Below are positions 33,812-46,129 of a DNA stretch of 64,000 nucleotides, one piece after another. The position numbers and the translations under genes are program-made. The stretch spans positions 96,149,131-96,213,130 of the forward strand of contig CAMZMU010000034.1 of assembly GCA_947311845.1 (NCBI GenBank), in the 5' to 3' direction. Each line of letters starts with the position of its first letter. The stretch's first letter is position 1. Under the pieces are notes generated by a model. It made no database searches and was not told where the DNA came from. It saw nothing but the letters and a program-made list of their open reading frames with translations. This stretch comes from Poa pratensis (Eukaryota > Streptophyta > Magnoliopsida > Poales > Poaceae).

Positions 33812-36120
33812 CAGTGGTGGAGCTAGGAAATTATCAAAGGGTGTGCCACCGGCGATTTTTTTTGACAACACATGTAATCCACAATTGTATGGAAAGAACT
33901 ATATAAATAAGTTGAAGTCTCACAATATTATAGCTCACCAAATATGTTTGAAGGTAACAAAAGTAGCCATACAAATAGTTGATAATATTAAATAGTCTTA
34001 CATTAACAAAAGATAACACGAGTAGAATATTATGGGTCTACTACTCTACTTTACGCCTTCGCATAGCCATGAAAGAACCAAGTAGATCATCCTCGCTTAC
34101 TTCCAAGAATAGAGATCGCTCAATATAAGTCACCAAGCAATAGTTCAAGAGGTCATCTCCCATGCTATTTCTCAATCTAGTCTTGACTAGGCTCATGGAG
34201 GAAAAGACTCTTTCAACCATTGCCGTAGAAACCGGTAGGATCAATACCATCTTGAGAAGTAAGTAAACCAAGTCATAAAGAACATGTTTCTTTGTTTCAA
34301 CAAGCTTAATAGAGAGCTGACCAAGAGTCTTTAGGCACTTGAACCTATCATCTTTTCGCATATCATCAATAAATGTGCCAAGTTGGAATTCAAGCCTTAC
34401 CAAATCCGTGGTTGATATGTCCTTGGGATAAAATTCGGCAAGTCTCAATACCTTGTGTAGATCATAAGAAGCAAATGAATCGGTGGGATTCAAAGATGAC
34501 ATGCAAATAAGCAACTCCATATTAACCTCATCAAACCGATTGTCAAGCTCTTGAATAATGTGATCAACCACACCAAGATAGACTTGCCTTCTAAAATGAT
34601 CATCATTTGTTTGTTTATCATAAAACCATAAAGATCTTCCATGAGGCACATATATGTCATCCCACAAAGGAATTTCAATGCCATGTTTGTTGCAAAATAG
34701 TGTCACCTTTGCAAGAAATTCTTCCCATCCATGAGTTCTCATACCTTGCATTTTATCTTTTGCAACCTTAACAAGTCCCATTGCATTAACAATATCTTGA
34801 TCTCTCTTTTGCAATGCTTGAGACAACTCATTCGTGTGGCCAAGAACAACAAGCATCAAGTGGGCATGGAAAGCAAACTCAAATGACTCCATAGCAATCA
34901 CCATAGCTCGTACTTTTGTCCACTCAAACCTTTGTGCACGATCTTCTCCAATTTTTTTAAGTACCTCAAGAATTGTGGGATACATAGAAATAATATGTAC
35001 AATAGTTCTTAAGTGAGAACCCCATCTTGTATCACAAGGTCTAGCCAACCCCATCTCTTAGTTCAATCCACTTCCGCTTTCAATTTCACCCATTTCAAGT
35101 CCTTCCAAAACCTTTTGAGCTCTAACATCTCGAATCATGTCATGACGTTTACAAGAAACTCCAACAATATTGAACAAGTAGGTAACATGATCAAAAAACC
35201 ACACACAAGTATCATTATCTTTTGCCACTGCAACAAGGACCAGTTGGAGTTGATGTGCAAAGCAATGGATGTAATAAGCCGAAGGAGACTCTCTCCTGAT
35301 CAATGTTTACAACCCTTTGATCTCCCCTTTCATGTTACTAGCTCCATCATAACCTTGTCCACGAATTTGAGTAGGAGTCAAATGGTAATCATCAAGTAAA
35401 GTGACAATTGCTTCTTTAAGTGACAATGAGGTTGTATTGGAAACATAAACAACTCCAAGGAACCGCTCACACACTAGATCAAAACTAGTGTATTTGACAG
35501 AAAAAACAATGCAGCACTAGTCTACTGAATCTCTGAATGTCTTGGATTGACAGGAAATAGCTGACTAACAATCTAAAATAAAAACAGAAGCTACTGGGAA
35601 ACAGGGGAACTACCTCGATGCGCCTTGCTGGCTTCCTGCGGAATCGAAGCTCAGGCGCTCCGCTGGCCGTCTCCGACTCGCCGGTGGCCCGGTCCCCTGA
35701 CTCCCGGAGGCTGGAGCGAGCTGTGGAGACGCGGTGGCCGGTCTTGGCAGCAGCGCGGTGGGCCGGCGGCGCCCGGTGCCGCTCGGCGCTCACGCAGGTG
35801 TCGATGCAGCGGGACCTCAAGTCCTCAACGCCGGCGCACGGGATCGCCTGATTAACTGTGGTGCGCCATGGATTTTGCTCCCGCCGCGGCAGCTGATTTG
35901 GGGATCGAGCGAGGGAGGCAGGCAGGAGGCAGCGAGGAGCCAGCGCACAAGGATGCGAGGCGAGGAAGGCAGCGAGCACGGGCCCTGCTGTCCGTCAGCC
36001 CGTGTTGACTTTTCTTATTCCTTTTACACGATTTGATTTCCTTTTTTCGTGCAGATGAGTAGTAAAAAAATGCACATAATTTCTGGGTGTGCCAGGGCAC
36101 ACCCGCTAGCTCCGCCACTG
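33812..36120 (-). mobile_element. hAT transposon in intron 1 of the DUF760 gene
   Basis: A 2309-bp element with terminal inverted repeats CAGTGGTGGAGCTAG (left) and CTAGCTCCGCCACTG (right), one mismatch. It is flanked by an exact 8-bp duplication TTTGTCAG (33804-33811 and 36121-36128), the hAT signature size. It carries a decayed transposase on the minus strand. Right of the transposase, 35500-36060 is GC-rich with no recognised gene and may be the 5' region of the element. Confidence 0.95.
34041..35497 (-). pseudogene. hAT transposase, TTF/ZMYM1-like, with stop codons
   Basis: From about 35497 the minus strand reads LTPTQIRGQGYDGASNMKGE, then YYIHCFAHQLQLVLVAVAKD, RPCDTRWGSHLRTI and the hATC dimerisation region LPVSTAMVERVFSSMSLVKT, ending at 34041. 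This order (DUF4371-like, then hATC) fits the zinc finger MYM-type 1-like group of hAT transposases. The N-terminal zinc finger is missing. Two in-frame TAA codons interrupt it: one before TLIRRESPS (about 35310) and one in GLN-stop-EMGLARP (about 35055). The second replaces a likely CAA. It is inactive but recently so, because the 337-codon C-terminal frame is intact. Confidence 0.9.
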
Positions 36121-36315
36121 TTTGTCAGAATCAGCAAGGGTCCCATGATAGTGCTTCATTCATCACGATCTGCTAAACTCGGGCGCTTCTACTTCTGTAT
36201 CTTTCTTATACTGCTCTTGTTAGGTGTGTCGAGTAACCGTGCCAGGATGTTGGTGTTAGCTGAATGGGACTCTGTTAATTGTGTCAAAACGAATTGTGTA
36301 AGCCGACTGGATAAT

Positions 36316-36350
<35 letters not shown>

Positions 36351-36351
36351 C
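36316..36351 (+). repeat. (AAC)12 microsatellite
   Basis: Twelve uninterrupted AAC triplets in intron 1 of the DUF760 copy, just right of the hAT element. Confidence 0.95.
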
Positions 36352-37149
36352 TAGGCGCCCAAGTATACCATTTCTCGGTATCAAACGATAGAAATGACGC
36401 TAGTCACTAACGCTTTCCTCTCAAACCATAGAGCTGCTATTCTGATTTTGCATTCATGTAGACGTGATTGAAAGAAGCTGTTTTTATGTCTTTGATCCTT
36501 ATAGCCCAAGAACCGGAGGGATATTCTCCTGGAGTACGTGAGAAGTGTCCAGCCAGAGTTTATGGACCTCTTCGTAAAAAAAGCCCCAACGCAGGTTCTT
36601 GTACTTGTCATTTTCCCCAAATTTCCACAACCTATCTGCTTTCACTCAAATAATTACTTACTATTGCTCGAAATTATCTTTATGTGCTGACACCGCCTGC
36701 ATATTTTCCTCCTCAAAGGTTGTTGAAGCCATGCGCCATACCGTGACTAACATGGTTGGGACTCTTCCGCCTCAGTTTTTTGCTGTGACTGTCACAACGA
36801 TAATTGAACGTCATCTGTAACATTCACGATGTTATTTTTCTTTTATATCATACTATTTGTTTTTGCACTGAACATGTGTGCGTTTCTACCATGAACTGGT
36901 TGGTGACATGTTTCCTTATCTTTTCATCAACAAAGGTTGCTGAAAATCTGGCTCAGCTCATGTACAGTGTTTTGATGACTGGATACATGTTCAGGAATGC
37001 GCAGTACCGTGTGGAGTTGCAGCAGAGTTTGGAGCAGATCGCTCTCCCTGAGCCAAAAGAAGACAAGGTTTCTTGTCGACCTGTGTTAGCTTATTACTTC
37101 TTATTATTTCGGTCTCTAAATGATTCCGGTCGCTTAAAAAAGTTGATTG

Positions 37150-37560
37150 CAAATGATTTGACAGCAATACTGATGGGACTATCACAATAATGTCATGTAT
37201 ACTGATCTATCTTTGTGTAATTAATTAATTAATACTGATCAATCACAAATGATTTGACAACAACAATGATCATACTATCACAATCATGCCATTTATACTG
37301 ATCTATCATTGCGGAATTGATCGAACAGTAACACCTTGATATGGTATAGTGCTTTACTTTTTGTTGCTCTACTGAGAGCTGTATGAAGCTATTATTGATT
37401 AACTATTTTCTGAAGAAGTGCAATCTTGAGATTGTATTTGGTAAATGATTCCAGTCTACTAATGATTTGACAGCAATACTGATCAGACTATCACAATCAT
37501 GTCATACTGATTAACTGATCTATCATTGTGTAATTAATTGATTAATCGAACAGTTAAAGC
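37150..37560. repeat. Three diverged copies of an intron 4 segment
   Basis: The block tttgacagcaatactgat followed by gactatcacaat and actgatctatc starts near 37158, 37253 and 37466. Copies differ by about 10-20%. It lies wholly in intron 4 of the DUF760 copy; no function is apparent. Confidence 0.65.
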
Positions 37561-37942
37561 TTCATATGGTGTAGTGCTTAGCAGATCTGGCTTTGAAAGT
37601 TGGTCACAAGAATCCTATTTTTTGAATCGCATTACTTGTTGTTACGTTGGTCTACATTGGCGAGCTGTATCAAGCTACTATTCATTAACAGTTGTTTGCG
37701 TGAATTAAAATCTATGATTGGAAGAAGTGGTGATCTTGAGATTGTATTTACTGCTTTCACACTCAAGCTAGCTACTTTGATGGTTGTCGTCACCTGATGA
37801 TTGAACAGCTTTGTGTCACATAAAAGTCGACTGAATTCCGTTCGCAAAGAAAATTTATTCAGTCATCATAATAACTGTTGTTTTCTAATCACTAGCTTCG
37901 TACCTATTTCTTAGCAAGGTATTGAGAACGATAAATGCAATA

Positions 37943-38065
37943 CTACCTCCGATCCATATTAGTGGGCACAACTTTGTCTAGATACACATGTATCTAGTCT
38001 AAATACTTAACTAGATACATATGAATTTAGACAAAGCTATGCCCACTAATATGGATCGGAGGGAG
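37943..38065. mobile_element. Stowaway MITE, 123 bp
   Basis: Ends CTACCTCCGATCCATATTAG and its inverse, TA on both sides (37941-37942, 38066-38067). It forms a nearly complete foldback. It belongs to the same family as the element at 51442-51564. Confidence 0.93.
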
Positions 38066-39019
38066 TATTTACTTTCTCTGGGTAAGATGAGGTTACAGAA
38101 CAATCCAAAGACACTCTAAGATGTTGAGATGGACCTCCCTAGACAACTCTGTACATATAATTGCTTGACCTGTATCTCTGTTCACAGAGCAGACTTCATC
38201 CATATTGTTTTGAACCAGCTTGGTCATTGCTTGTTAACACTGCAAAGCTATGCTGGTGGTATGGTTGATTGGTTGGTGTATTTGCACTTATTACTTGACT
38301 GCTCTAGTTTCCAGAAACACGCTCATTGACTTAGCAACCATGTACCTGTATCGTTTGAAAGAGTTGTGATGTTTTGCTTCTCATAAACTGTAAATTTCAT
38401 GGAAAGGACAGATCCTGATTCCCAATAATTTTATTGGTTTGGTTTCATAGCACAGCTGGGTGATTAATATGTATGCCGGGCATTTGCAGGTTTCAGAAGA
38501 TTACGCTCCTGGAACACAAAAGAAGGTGTCCGGGGAAGTGATCCGGTGGAACAAGGCAACAGGACCAGAAAAAATCGACGCTGTGAAATACATCGAGTTG
38601 CTGGAAGCAGAGATCGACGAGCTGAGCCGTCAGGTCGCTAGGAAATCATCTCAGGGAAGCAACGAGCTCTTGGAATACCTGAAAACTCTAGAACCTCAAA
38701 ATCTGAAGGTATATTTCTGTTGTCCCCGCTTATAAATACTCCAATCTTGAGCCCATTTTTACTTATGACTATCTTTGAATTTCCATTTTAACAAGCAGGG
38801 TATATGTAGTACCGAGACCATATTTTTATTTGCTTAATTGTTGAAGACAATTTGATCAACGTGACACAGCTCGGCTATGTTGGTTTTGCTAATTAATGGT
38901 TATATCTCCTTCTCTTGCAGGAACTGGCGAGCAATGCGGGTGAGGATGTGGTGTTTGCCATGAACGCATTTATAAAGCGCCTCCTAGCTGTGTCGGACCC
39001 CAAGCAGATGAAGGTATAA

Positions 39020-39984
39020 AAGGACGGCTGTGTCGTAGCAGTACCAATAGCTGGGTAGCTAGAGCACGCAAGGTGTGGAGATCCTGATTAGCTTGAGGTG
39101 TTATTTTTGGTTTTAGAGAGATTGTTGGCTGCACATGGATAGGAGGAGAGTTTACCACAGATGTATTATCTTCTTGACATGCTGATCATCCACCTCAGTA
39201 AAATTCATGATGCTCTTTGTACGGCATTTACTATTTTTGCACTGAACATGTGTACATTAATTTCTACACACTGGTGACATGGTTCAGTATCTCTTAAGTT
39301 GCTGAAAATCTAGCTTAATTAAACTTCAAAAGATTTAATTGAACATAATACTCCCTCGGATCCGTTTTATCTGTGGCTGAAAAATAACTGAGGTGCTACA
39401 ACTCGGTAGTATAATTCATGACAATTCTTTCGGATCAAAGGGGCTTCAGCACAACCATCGCAGGTTCAGCACCCTGCTCTGGAGCTGAAAATTCAGAACA
39501 CACAATTCACCATACTGCACATACACACAACTCGTCCAGTCTGCACTCTGACAGATTTATCCAATTATTGTGTATGTTCATTTACTCTGTGGAATCATAC
39601 TAACAACACATTTCTTGTTCTGGAGGCACCAAATTTTGGAATGGAAATAAAACTACAAAATCCAAGGATAGTGGGAGATCAGCAGCAATAAAACAAACAT
39701 GCACAACTCGTTCGAAACACATTCAGCTCAGCATCACATGCACCCTTCACGCAGGAATTCGATCAGCCGGTCCAGGTTCTCGCTCAACGCCTTCCGCTGT
39801 TGCCGATCTGGCTCTCTCCTTCCACGCCAGCACGCTCACCCTCACCGCCTTGCTTCTCTCGCCCTTCATCGCCGCATCTCGCACGAGCTAGGTGCGCCAC
39901 CTTACTCTCTGAGTCTAGGATCAGACTTCATTGGGTCAGATCTTCATTCCCCCGGGTTGTTGTACTAAACCAATTAAGCAACAA
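39020..39984. other. 3' flank of the truncated DUF760 copy
   Basis: No DUF760 final exon is present. At 39352 one Stowaway-like end (ctccctcggatccg) occurs without a partner. At 39700-39960 a short GC-richer open frame (SRFSLNAFRCCRSGSLLPRQ) looks exon-like but is not recognised. Confidence 0.4.
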
Positions 39985-41190
39985 ATTCAGCTAATAGGGT
40001 TATTAATTTAAAAGGACTTCAAGTATACCATACGTAGAATTTACATACCCTAGCAAGTAAAATGGATATTTCATAGAGATCGAATAATAATTAATAAAAC
40101 ATGTTGAGGTAGTTTGCTTTGAAATAGGCATACCTTGGTGTAGCAGTCGCCAAGAAGTGTTTGTAAACGGCAAGATTGTACCAAAGGTAGGCAACTAAGG
40201 TCATCATCAATAGCAAAGGGCACAAGACCGAGAGGATCTCAGATACAATGGCGAGCATAGGAAAAACAGCCATAGATGGGACAAGCTAGAGCGGGCAATA
40301 ACCGGTTCATCCACTTTCCGAGGGGAACTGCACGCATGGGCACCATCTCGACAAAGATTACCCAAAACAGAGCATGGAGCCAACCAAAATACGAGAGGAT
40401 GGTAAGGATGATCAGCTCGTCAATCGGGGCGAGGTCATAGACAAACAACATCATGACCAAAGTCCAAAGCAGAACCACAAAGGGTACTCCATAATCAAGA
40501 ATGAGGTTGAGTTCTCGGATAGTGAACATGGAGGGGATAGACGACAAGGCATGGATAGCCGGCTCGGTACCCTTGCGCAGGTGGTGCAAGGCGAGAGAGT
40601 AGCCCAAGTTTCCAGCAGCCCAGACCATGCCAAAGAAGAGGATGAAAGTGGCAGAGACTGAGCCTATCACAGTGGTGAAACAGAAGGCGATGAATGAGGC
40701 GTAGGAGAGCCGGAAGAAGTCATCATACAAGCACCGAGTCCGCGAGATGGACATGAGCTGGGGAAATAAGAGGATGCTTGAGCACATTATGAGCGACAAG
40801 ACCCACACTTGGGTCATAGGCTGTCCTTGGAAGTGCATAAGAGGGATCACGGTCAGCAGCACCACCACCAGAGCAAACCATACACCCCCCTTGTGTTGGG
40901 CAAACTTGTCGGGGATCTCGATACCTTTCCTCGTCCGAGCAAACTCCTGCCGGATCGAGTCGGGGACGCCGGTCATTCGCCCCATCTCGATAGCTTATCT
41001 CATCCGAGCAAGCTCCTGCTTGATCGAGTCGGGGACGTCGGCCGTTTCCTCGATGTCGATAGCTTTGCTCGTAATCAACCAAAAGAGGGCATCGGACATC
41101 GGAAGGAGGCATCAGAAGGAGGAAGAAGGCATCCTATCAGCGACGGCGGCGGCGGCATCGGAAGGGGGCATGGCGGCCGCTTTGTCGGAG
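39985..41190 (-). repeat. Inverted repeat, right arm
   Basis: Reverse-oriented copy of 29838-30945. It differs by scattered substitutions, a 4-bp insertion, and a ~70-bp block in the intron (aacatgttttattaattatt on the minus strand) absent from the left arm. It carries the broken second copy of the membrane-protein gene. Confidence 0.9.
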
Positions 41191-41231
41191 GCAGCATTGG
41201 GGATGGCCGCCTGCTGCTGGATCGAGGCCAT
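40134..41231 (-). pseudogene. Inverted, broken copy of the membrane-protein gene
   Basis: From ATG 41231 (MASIQQQAAIPNAASDKAAA) the frame reaches TGA after DRMPSSSF, where the other copy has CGA. It then resumes with LPMSDALFWLIT, meets TAA in ARMR-stop-AIEMG (AAA in the other copy), and stays open for 248 codons (40985-40239) through six of the hydrophobic helices. A 4-bp insertion (TAGC type) in the codons for PALVPSMAV shifts the frame. The donor at 40134 is kept, but exons 2 and 3 are missing. Unlike the left copy, it has a single PPSDAA unit at its N-terminus and a different upstream region. Confidence 0.88.
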
Positions 41232-44200
41232 GGGCCGGGTGTTTGAAACACGTACGCACGCACAAATTAAAGCTTCTGAATCGATCTCACGGCCGGTATG
41301 TGTTACAAAGCTTAGATCCTGGCTGCCGTTTCTCTCCTATCTAAAAAGCACAATTGGTTCCTTCGTCTGCCACTCCGCGTTCCGTCGTTTCCTTCGTCCA
41401 ACCTCTCCCACCGATTTCCAGCGCCGACAGGTGGGACCAAATAGATGAGACTACCCAGCGCCTCGAATCCGTGGATCACATCGTGCGCATCTCGCTGCAG
41501 CCCGTCGCCGCGCCGCTTCTCCAACGACTCCACTTCCGCACCGAACCGCAGTCACAGCTCACAGCGCCAACTCCGGCGATTGCTGGCCGTCCCTGCACCC
41601 GCAGACGCACGCGACCTTCTCCTACCTCTCCCCTGCCACTGTTTCCTTCAACGTTAGCCGTCCCCGCGACATGATCCCCGATGCGATCCCAACGCCCCTA
41701 CTAACCCTAGCCCTTACCCCGAACTCCCCACAGCGCCAACGCTGTACGACTCCTGGGTCGAGCCTCCGGCGAGCTACATGGATCTGGAGGCCGGCGTGGC
41801 TACGGGGTTCAGAGGTGAGCCGATGCCTACTTCTTCCCATGACCAGGGTCTGGGCATTATGCTGCGTGTTTTGTTATTTCTGATGTCTTCATGCTGGCGG
41901 ATAGTTGGCTAGGATGCATCTTGGGTTATAATAGGTTCTTGATTTATCTAAGTCATGTTCAGGGAATCGAGGTGTGTGTGGGGGGGCACACTACCTGGGA
42001 TTGTGTGATGCGATCATCAGTACTGACGGAGTAAATATGCGATCGTAGATAGGAAAATATATGAGCAGATTGAGTTAGCATCTGAACTTCGAGACACAGA
42101 ACAATTGGCCGCGTCTTTCTTAGGCAGTGCGCTGGGTTTTCTTAATCGGAACAATTTACCACCCGCCTATGTATCATGTGGCCCCTTACAGCCAGTCTTA
42201 GTTGATTTTGCTTTGAAGTAGAAGTGGATTTCTTCGCATGCAGAGGGGAGTGGGCAGTAGTATCGTGGGAATTTAGATCACGAATTTGGGGAACAATTTT
42301 TCTACAATGAAGCTGATTAACTTTATTGTATTCTAGGCATAAATAATATTTCTGATTGTTTCTCTTACTTTATTTACGGGTTCTGATTATTTCTCTTACT
42401 TTATTTACCGGGGATTAGTTGGCTTATTTTCCGATGGTACTTTTGGATTATCTTGTAAGGCAGAAGATATTCTTTTAGGAATTGGCGATCTTGCACATGA
42501 GTATAGCTTTGATTTCTGACGAAAACTCTGCTTCTATGATCAACTGTCACACGCATTCATGCTACCTACTATTATGCTCGTGTTCTAGAAGAACCAAACA
42601 ACGGTTGCAAACAAAAATTGCTTTTACTTTTAGCTTGATATGGAAAAGTAGAGAAAGAGAGGCGTTTTTGTATTTTACAGAAGTTTTTGTTTTGTACTGA
42701 TGGCTGCATACATAGTTTTTTTTGAATCAGGCAAAGATGGTTGGATCATGTGATTGGAGGAGGTCCTCTCGACGGCGTTCTCTGTCGCCTCCTCCTCACT
42801 CGAAACCTCCTGTGTCACCACCGACTCCGACTCCAACCCCAATAGTTGTCGCCGCCACCGGATTGTGCTCTGTTCAATTCACTGCCAAAACCGGCGATCC
42901 GTTGACCGTCGCCTCCTGGCCGGTTGACAAGATGTAGCAGCACCAGCAATACCCCACCGGAGGACGGATAAATGCATCTAATTTGGTACTGACAAACTAC
43001 CTCAATATTTCACATGTAGAGCACAGTTAACCTAGGCATGAACTTATGTTATTTTTCTGGCAGCAAGGGATCCAGTGTTATGGTTGTGCCCGAAAGCTAT
43101 CAGTTTGATTGGCATGCTAACACAAGGTACATCAGTCCCACGATTCTGCAGTAATTTCCCTTTCTCTCTTAATTGCCTAATACAAAAAAATGTCCTAAAA
43201 TAATGCTATTGTATCACAAGTGTGAGCTTTGTACGGCAATAAATCTCAAAATTTGGAAAATTAAATGTGTGAGTCTTTTCTTACAAGTAGTAGACATTAG
43301 CCATTCTTGTCACAGCTTTTGGCCATGCTCTGTAACAGTTAACTTTCTAACTCTGATTTAGTCTCTACAAGATACTTTTTATATTTCCATATTAAAGTAG
43401 TTATTCTCTTCGTTCAAGCCACTGCACTACTGTGAAGCATGTGCACTTTTCTCCTTCAAGGACACCCTGCCAAGCTGCTCGATCTACCATGAATACTGTT
43501 GAGGAAGCTGACAAAGCCATGAAACGTTCAGCATCTATGTGAGTGCATTTCTATCTTCTAATTCTCAATTCTTCGAATTGCTTAAATCCACCAAGAATGA
43601 CAAGAAGAGATAGCAAGTATGCAGATCCATGAAACGATTCAGACCCAACTATCTTTCACATGATCAATATAAAAGGAACCGGCCAACCGGGTATATACCA
43701 TCAAGTTCAAGATCTGATACTCCATTCCCACGGACATAGCCACAAGTTGGTGCATCGAATGGTCTCAAGGGGCCACAAGATTGTTGATGCCGCTTCAACA
43801 TCTCAAAGTGCACTTCCACCGCGCTCTACCCTATCTCATGGCATTAAATGTTATGGTAAGAAACAAAAATTGTGCACTCACTTTACCCCTTTTTCTTGCC
43901 AATCAAAGGATCAAAAGCACTTTTATATGTATAACTGATTGACTATCTTTGGTTGGTGCTTTCAAATTAGCAGTATGGTGTGTTCACGAAATTAGCGGTA
44001 CTTCATTTGTGCATACCTTTGTAATTTAACCGTACAAAAGTATTATGTCTGTTTGTTTGATGCTTCTAAACTAGCAGTACTTTATTATTGCAGCCTTTTG
44101 AATTTTTTACTGTATCGTATTGTAAGATGTCTGTGAAATTCTAGAGCTATATAGTTAACTGTGCATTATTATTGGAAATAAGGAAAAGAATAAGAATTTA

Positions 44201-45464
44201 CCTTAAATTAGTGCCATTCTGCAAGTAGCTGATTTAGGCGTTGAGCTGATTCTTTAATTTGGTTTCCGGAAGAAGTTGTACGTTGTGGAACAGCCATGGC
44301 CAAGATCCTTTGTTGCACTAATTAGTGGGATGTTGATTATTCTTTTCCTTTTTGTGCTGATGTAGCTCCAGTAAGGATTGAACTACCCAAATGTTCTTGC
44401 CCTTATATTATTTCCCTACCGCTTGTGAAGCATTTGGTGTGGCTGGCCTACCAGTTTGGGTAAGTGATTTGGAGATAACAGTTTGTTGTCTGAGATGCAG
44501 GTTGCACGCAAGAAAGATGTAGGCCTTTGTAGATAAGATCACGTACTTCCATGCCCCTCCCCCCCTTCATATTGCATGAGGGCATGTAGAATGGTAAAGA
44601 CAAGTCAGTGCAATCTTAAACCAGTAGAAAACAATTTGCTTTCATGGGCAGATGGGGATATAATATGCAGTGGATCTTCAGCTTGGATACAATGCATTTC
44701 CATACAAAAATCCATTTTTATCTTTTCAACTTTTTGTGGGAGATGCAGAAATCTTTGGATGAAGGGGATTACCACATATTGGTTATTGTCATGATGTGAG
44801 CCATATATCCTTGTTGTGCATATGTTTATTTTAAAATTTTGGCACGTACTATCCGGCTAAAAGATTTTGATGTTGTAACATGCATGCGTTTTTTTCTCAT
44901 CGAGCAGCCTCCACAAGTTGTTCAATGAAATTTGTAGAATTGTTTTTGCCCCTGGGTATATATCTGATGTAACTTTTCAGCTTCTGGGACAATATGCTTG
45001 TATTGATCATTGGCAACTTCTCCATATTCACCACATGGTAGAGGGTCTTGTCGAAAAAAGGGAGCTACAAGGGCCCGTAGTGGCTGCTAGAGTTTCAAAA
45101 AAATCGCAATTGTTCTCCCGTGAATAAGTACATATACGTTGTATATATTTTTTTGCAAAGTTCTGGTGAAAAATAAGTTCTATTTTGGGCTATAAAAAAA
45201 ATCTGTCCATAAAAAACTCTTTTTTCGGGCGAAAAATTGTTTTTATTTCTGTGGCCCAAAATACAATGTAATTTCCTATGAAAATCGGAGCGTCCTTGTG
45301 GATGTGTATACATAGTTTAATATTTTCCATAGATTTTTTGGAGACCCAGAAATAGGATTTTGAAAAGCGAGTGCACTGGTGCCCATGTGCAGGAAACACT
45401 TTCTAGAAATTCTACTCCTATGTGTTATTATCTTCACAGATGTCCCACATAAAAAAATTGTGAA
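41232..45464 (+). other. Probable Helitron body with unassigned exon fragments
   Basis: This region lies left of the Helitron 3' end at 45493. Exon-like pieces on the plus strand: 41440-41815 (GC-rich, ending SYMDLEAGVATGFRG with a GTGAGC donor), 42731-42937 (WRRSSRRRSLSPPPHSKPP), 43064-43127, 43458-43540 (STMNTVEEADKAMKRSAS, ending at GTGAGT) and 44908-45060 (LHKLFNEICRIVFAPGYISD). I recognise none of them. Introns are retained, which fits genomic capture. Their order suggests one or two donor genes. The 5' end of the element was not found, so some of this may be ordinary gene relic. Confidence 0.4.
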
Positions 45465-45493
45465 CCCGTAGCAACGCACGGGCATTTAACTAG
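45465..45493 (+). mobile_element. Helitron 3' terminus, plus strand
   Basis: CCCGTagcaacgcACGGG (perfect 5-bp stem) then catttaaCTAG, followed by T at 45494. This is the same terminal family as 25180-25209, so both belong to related non-autonomous or cargo-bearing Helitrons. Confidence 0.88.
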
Positions 45494-46129
45494 TATATAT
45501 ACACGATCGATCGATCAGCTGACCTAACCGGACTAGACTAGTACTACGTACTCCTCTGCAGGTACACAATTTGGAAAGTACAAACCGACTCGTTGCATGC
45601 AAACCTAGTACACTAAGGACTCACGCCGTATGCTTTAGCAATCACAAGTCCTAGCTAAACGGACACACTAATTAACCAATTATGGAAAGATTACAATGGG
45701 ATGATGGGTACGGCGGCCGGAGAAACTATGGTTTGGATTTGGGGAACGATGCGAGGAACGATCATCGGAGGCAGCTTGCGTCCTCCTTCCACAAGTTCCC
45801 GCCGATCGTGTCCAGCTGGGCGGTTTTGGCGAACGCCGGAAGTGGGCCGAGCAGCGTGTGTATCTTCTTCTTCTTGCTCGTTCAGCCGAGCTATTTATTT
45901 TCTTGTGCTTTTACAAAGTTTACTCCAGATTGTGTCGGACATAGATTGTGTAATGATTTGTTATCATGTGTGGTATACTCGTATTCTCGCTCAAACAAAA
46001 AAAGGTGGCCCTGGCCCATGGTGCTAAGCATGGAACGGCGGGGAACACACGAATTTTACGCACGGCAGATTCAAACAATAAAAATCTTTCCCCGAGAAAG
46101 TTCAATTAAAAATGGGAAAAATAAAAAGT
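45494..46129. other. Spacer with one unassigned open frame
   Basis: The frame 45682-46173 begins MERLQWDDGYGGRRNYGLDL; the first ~58 codons are GC-rich and exon-like, followed by low-complexity AT-rich sequence. I do not recognise it. A small first exon of an unknown gene is possible. Confidence 0.3.

Larger units (their letters stand above)
33234..39019 (+). pseudogene. DUF760 chloroplast protein gene, interrupted and 3'-truncated
   Basis: Plant DUF760 proteins are plastid-targeted proteins of unknown function. Exons: 1, ~33234-33465 (transit-like ...RRGPRLACAAGPNGSAS); 2, 36505-36594 (LEYVRSVQPEFMDLFVKKAP); 3, 36719-36799 (MVGTLPPQFFAVTV); 4, 36936-37067 (LMYSVLMTGYMFRNAQYR); 5, 38490-38708 (ATGPEKIDAVKYIELLEAEI); 6, 38921-39019. 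All junctions are phase 0. Defects: the ATG at 33234 is out of frame with the rest of exon 1 (one extra base in between, near the CCCC run); the donor after exon 3 reads ACG|ATAATT instead of GT; exon 6 reads straight through its usual donor into TAA, and the family's last exon (YWLMVVGYSIRN-type) is absent. A 2.3-kb hAT element fills intron 1. Most likely a displaced partial gene copy. Confidence 0.85.

Noticed and set aside
39350..39420. Possible Stowaway MITE beginning ctccctcggatccg
   Set aside because: Only one end is present; no inverted partner within 500 bp.
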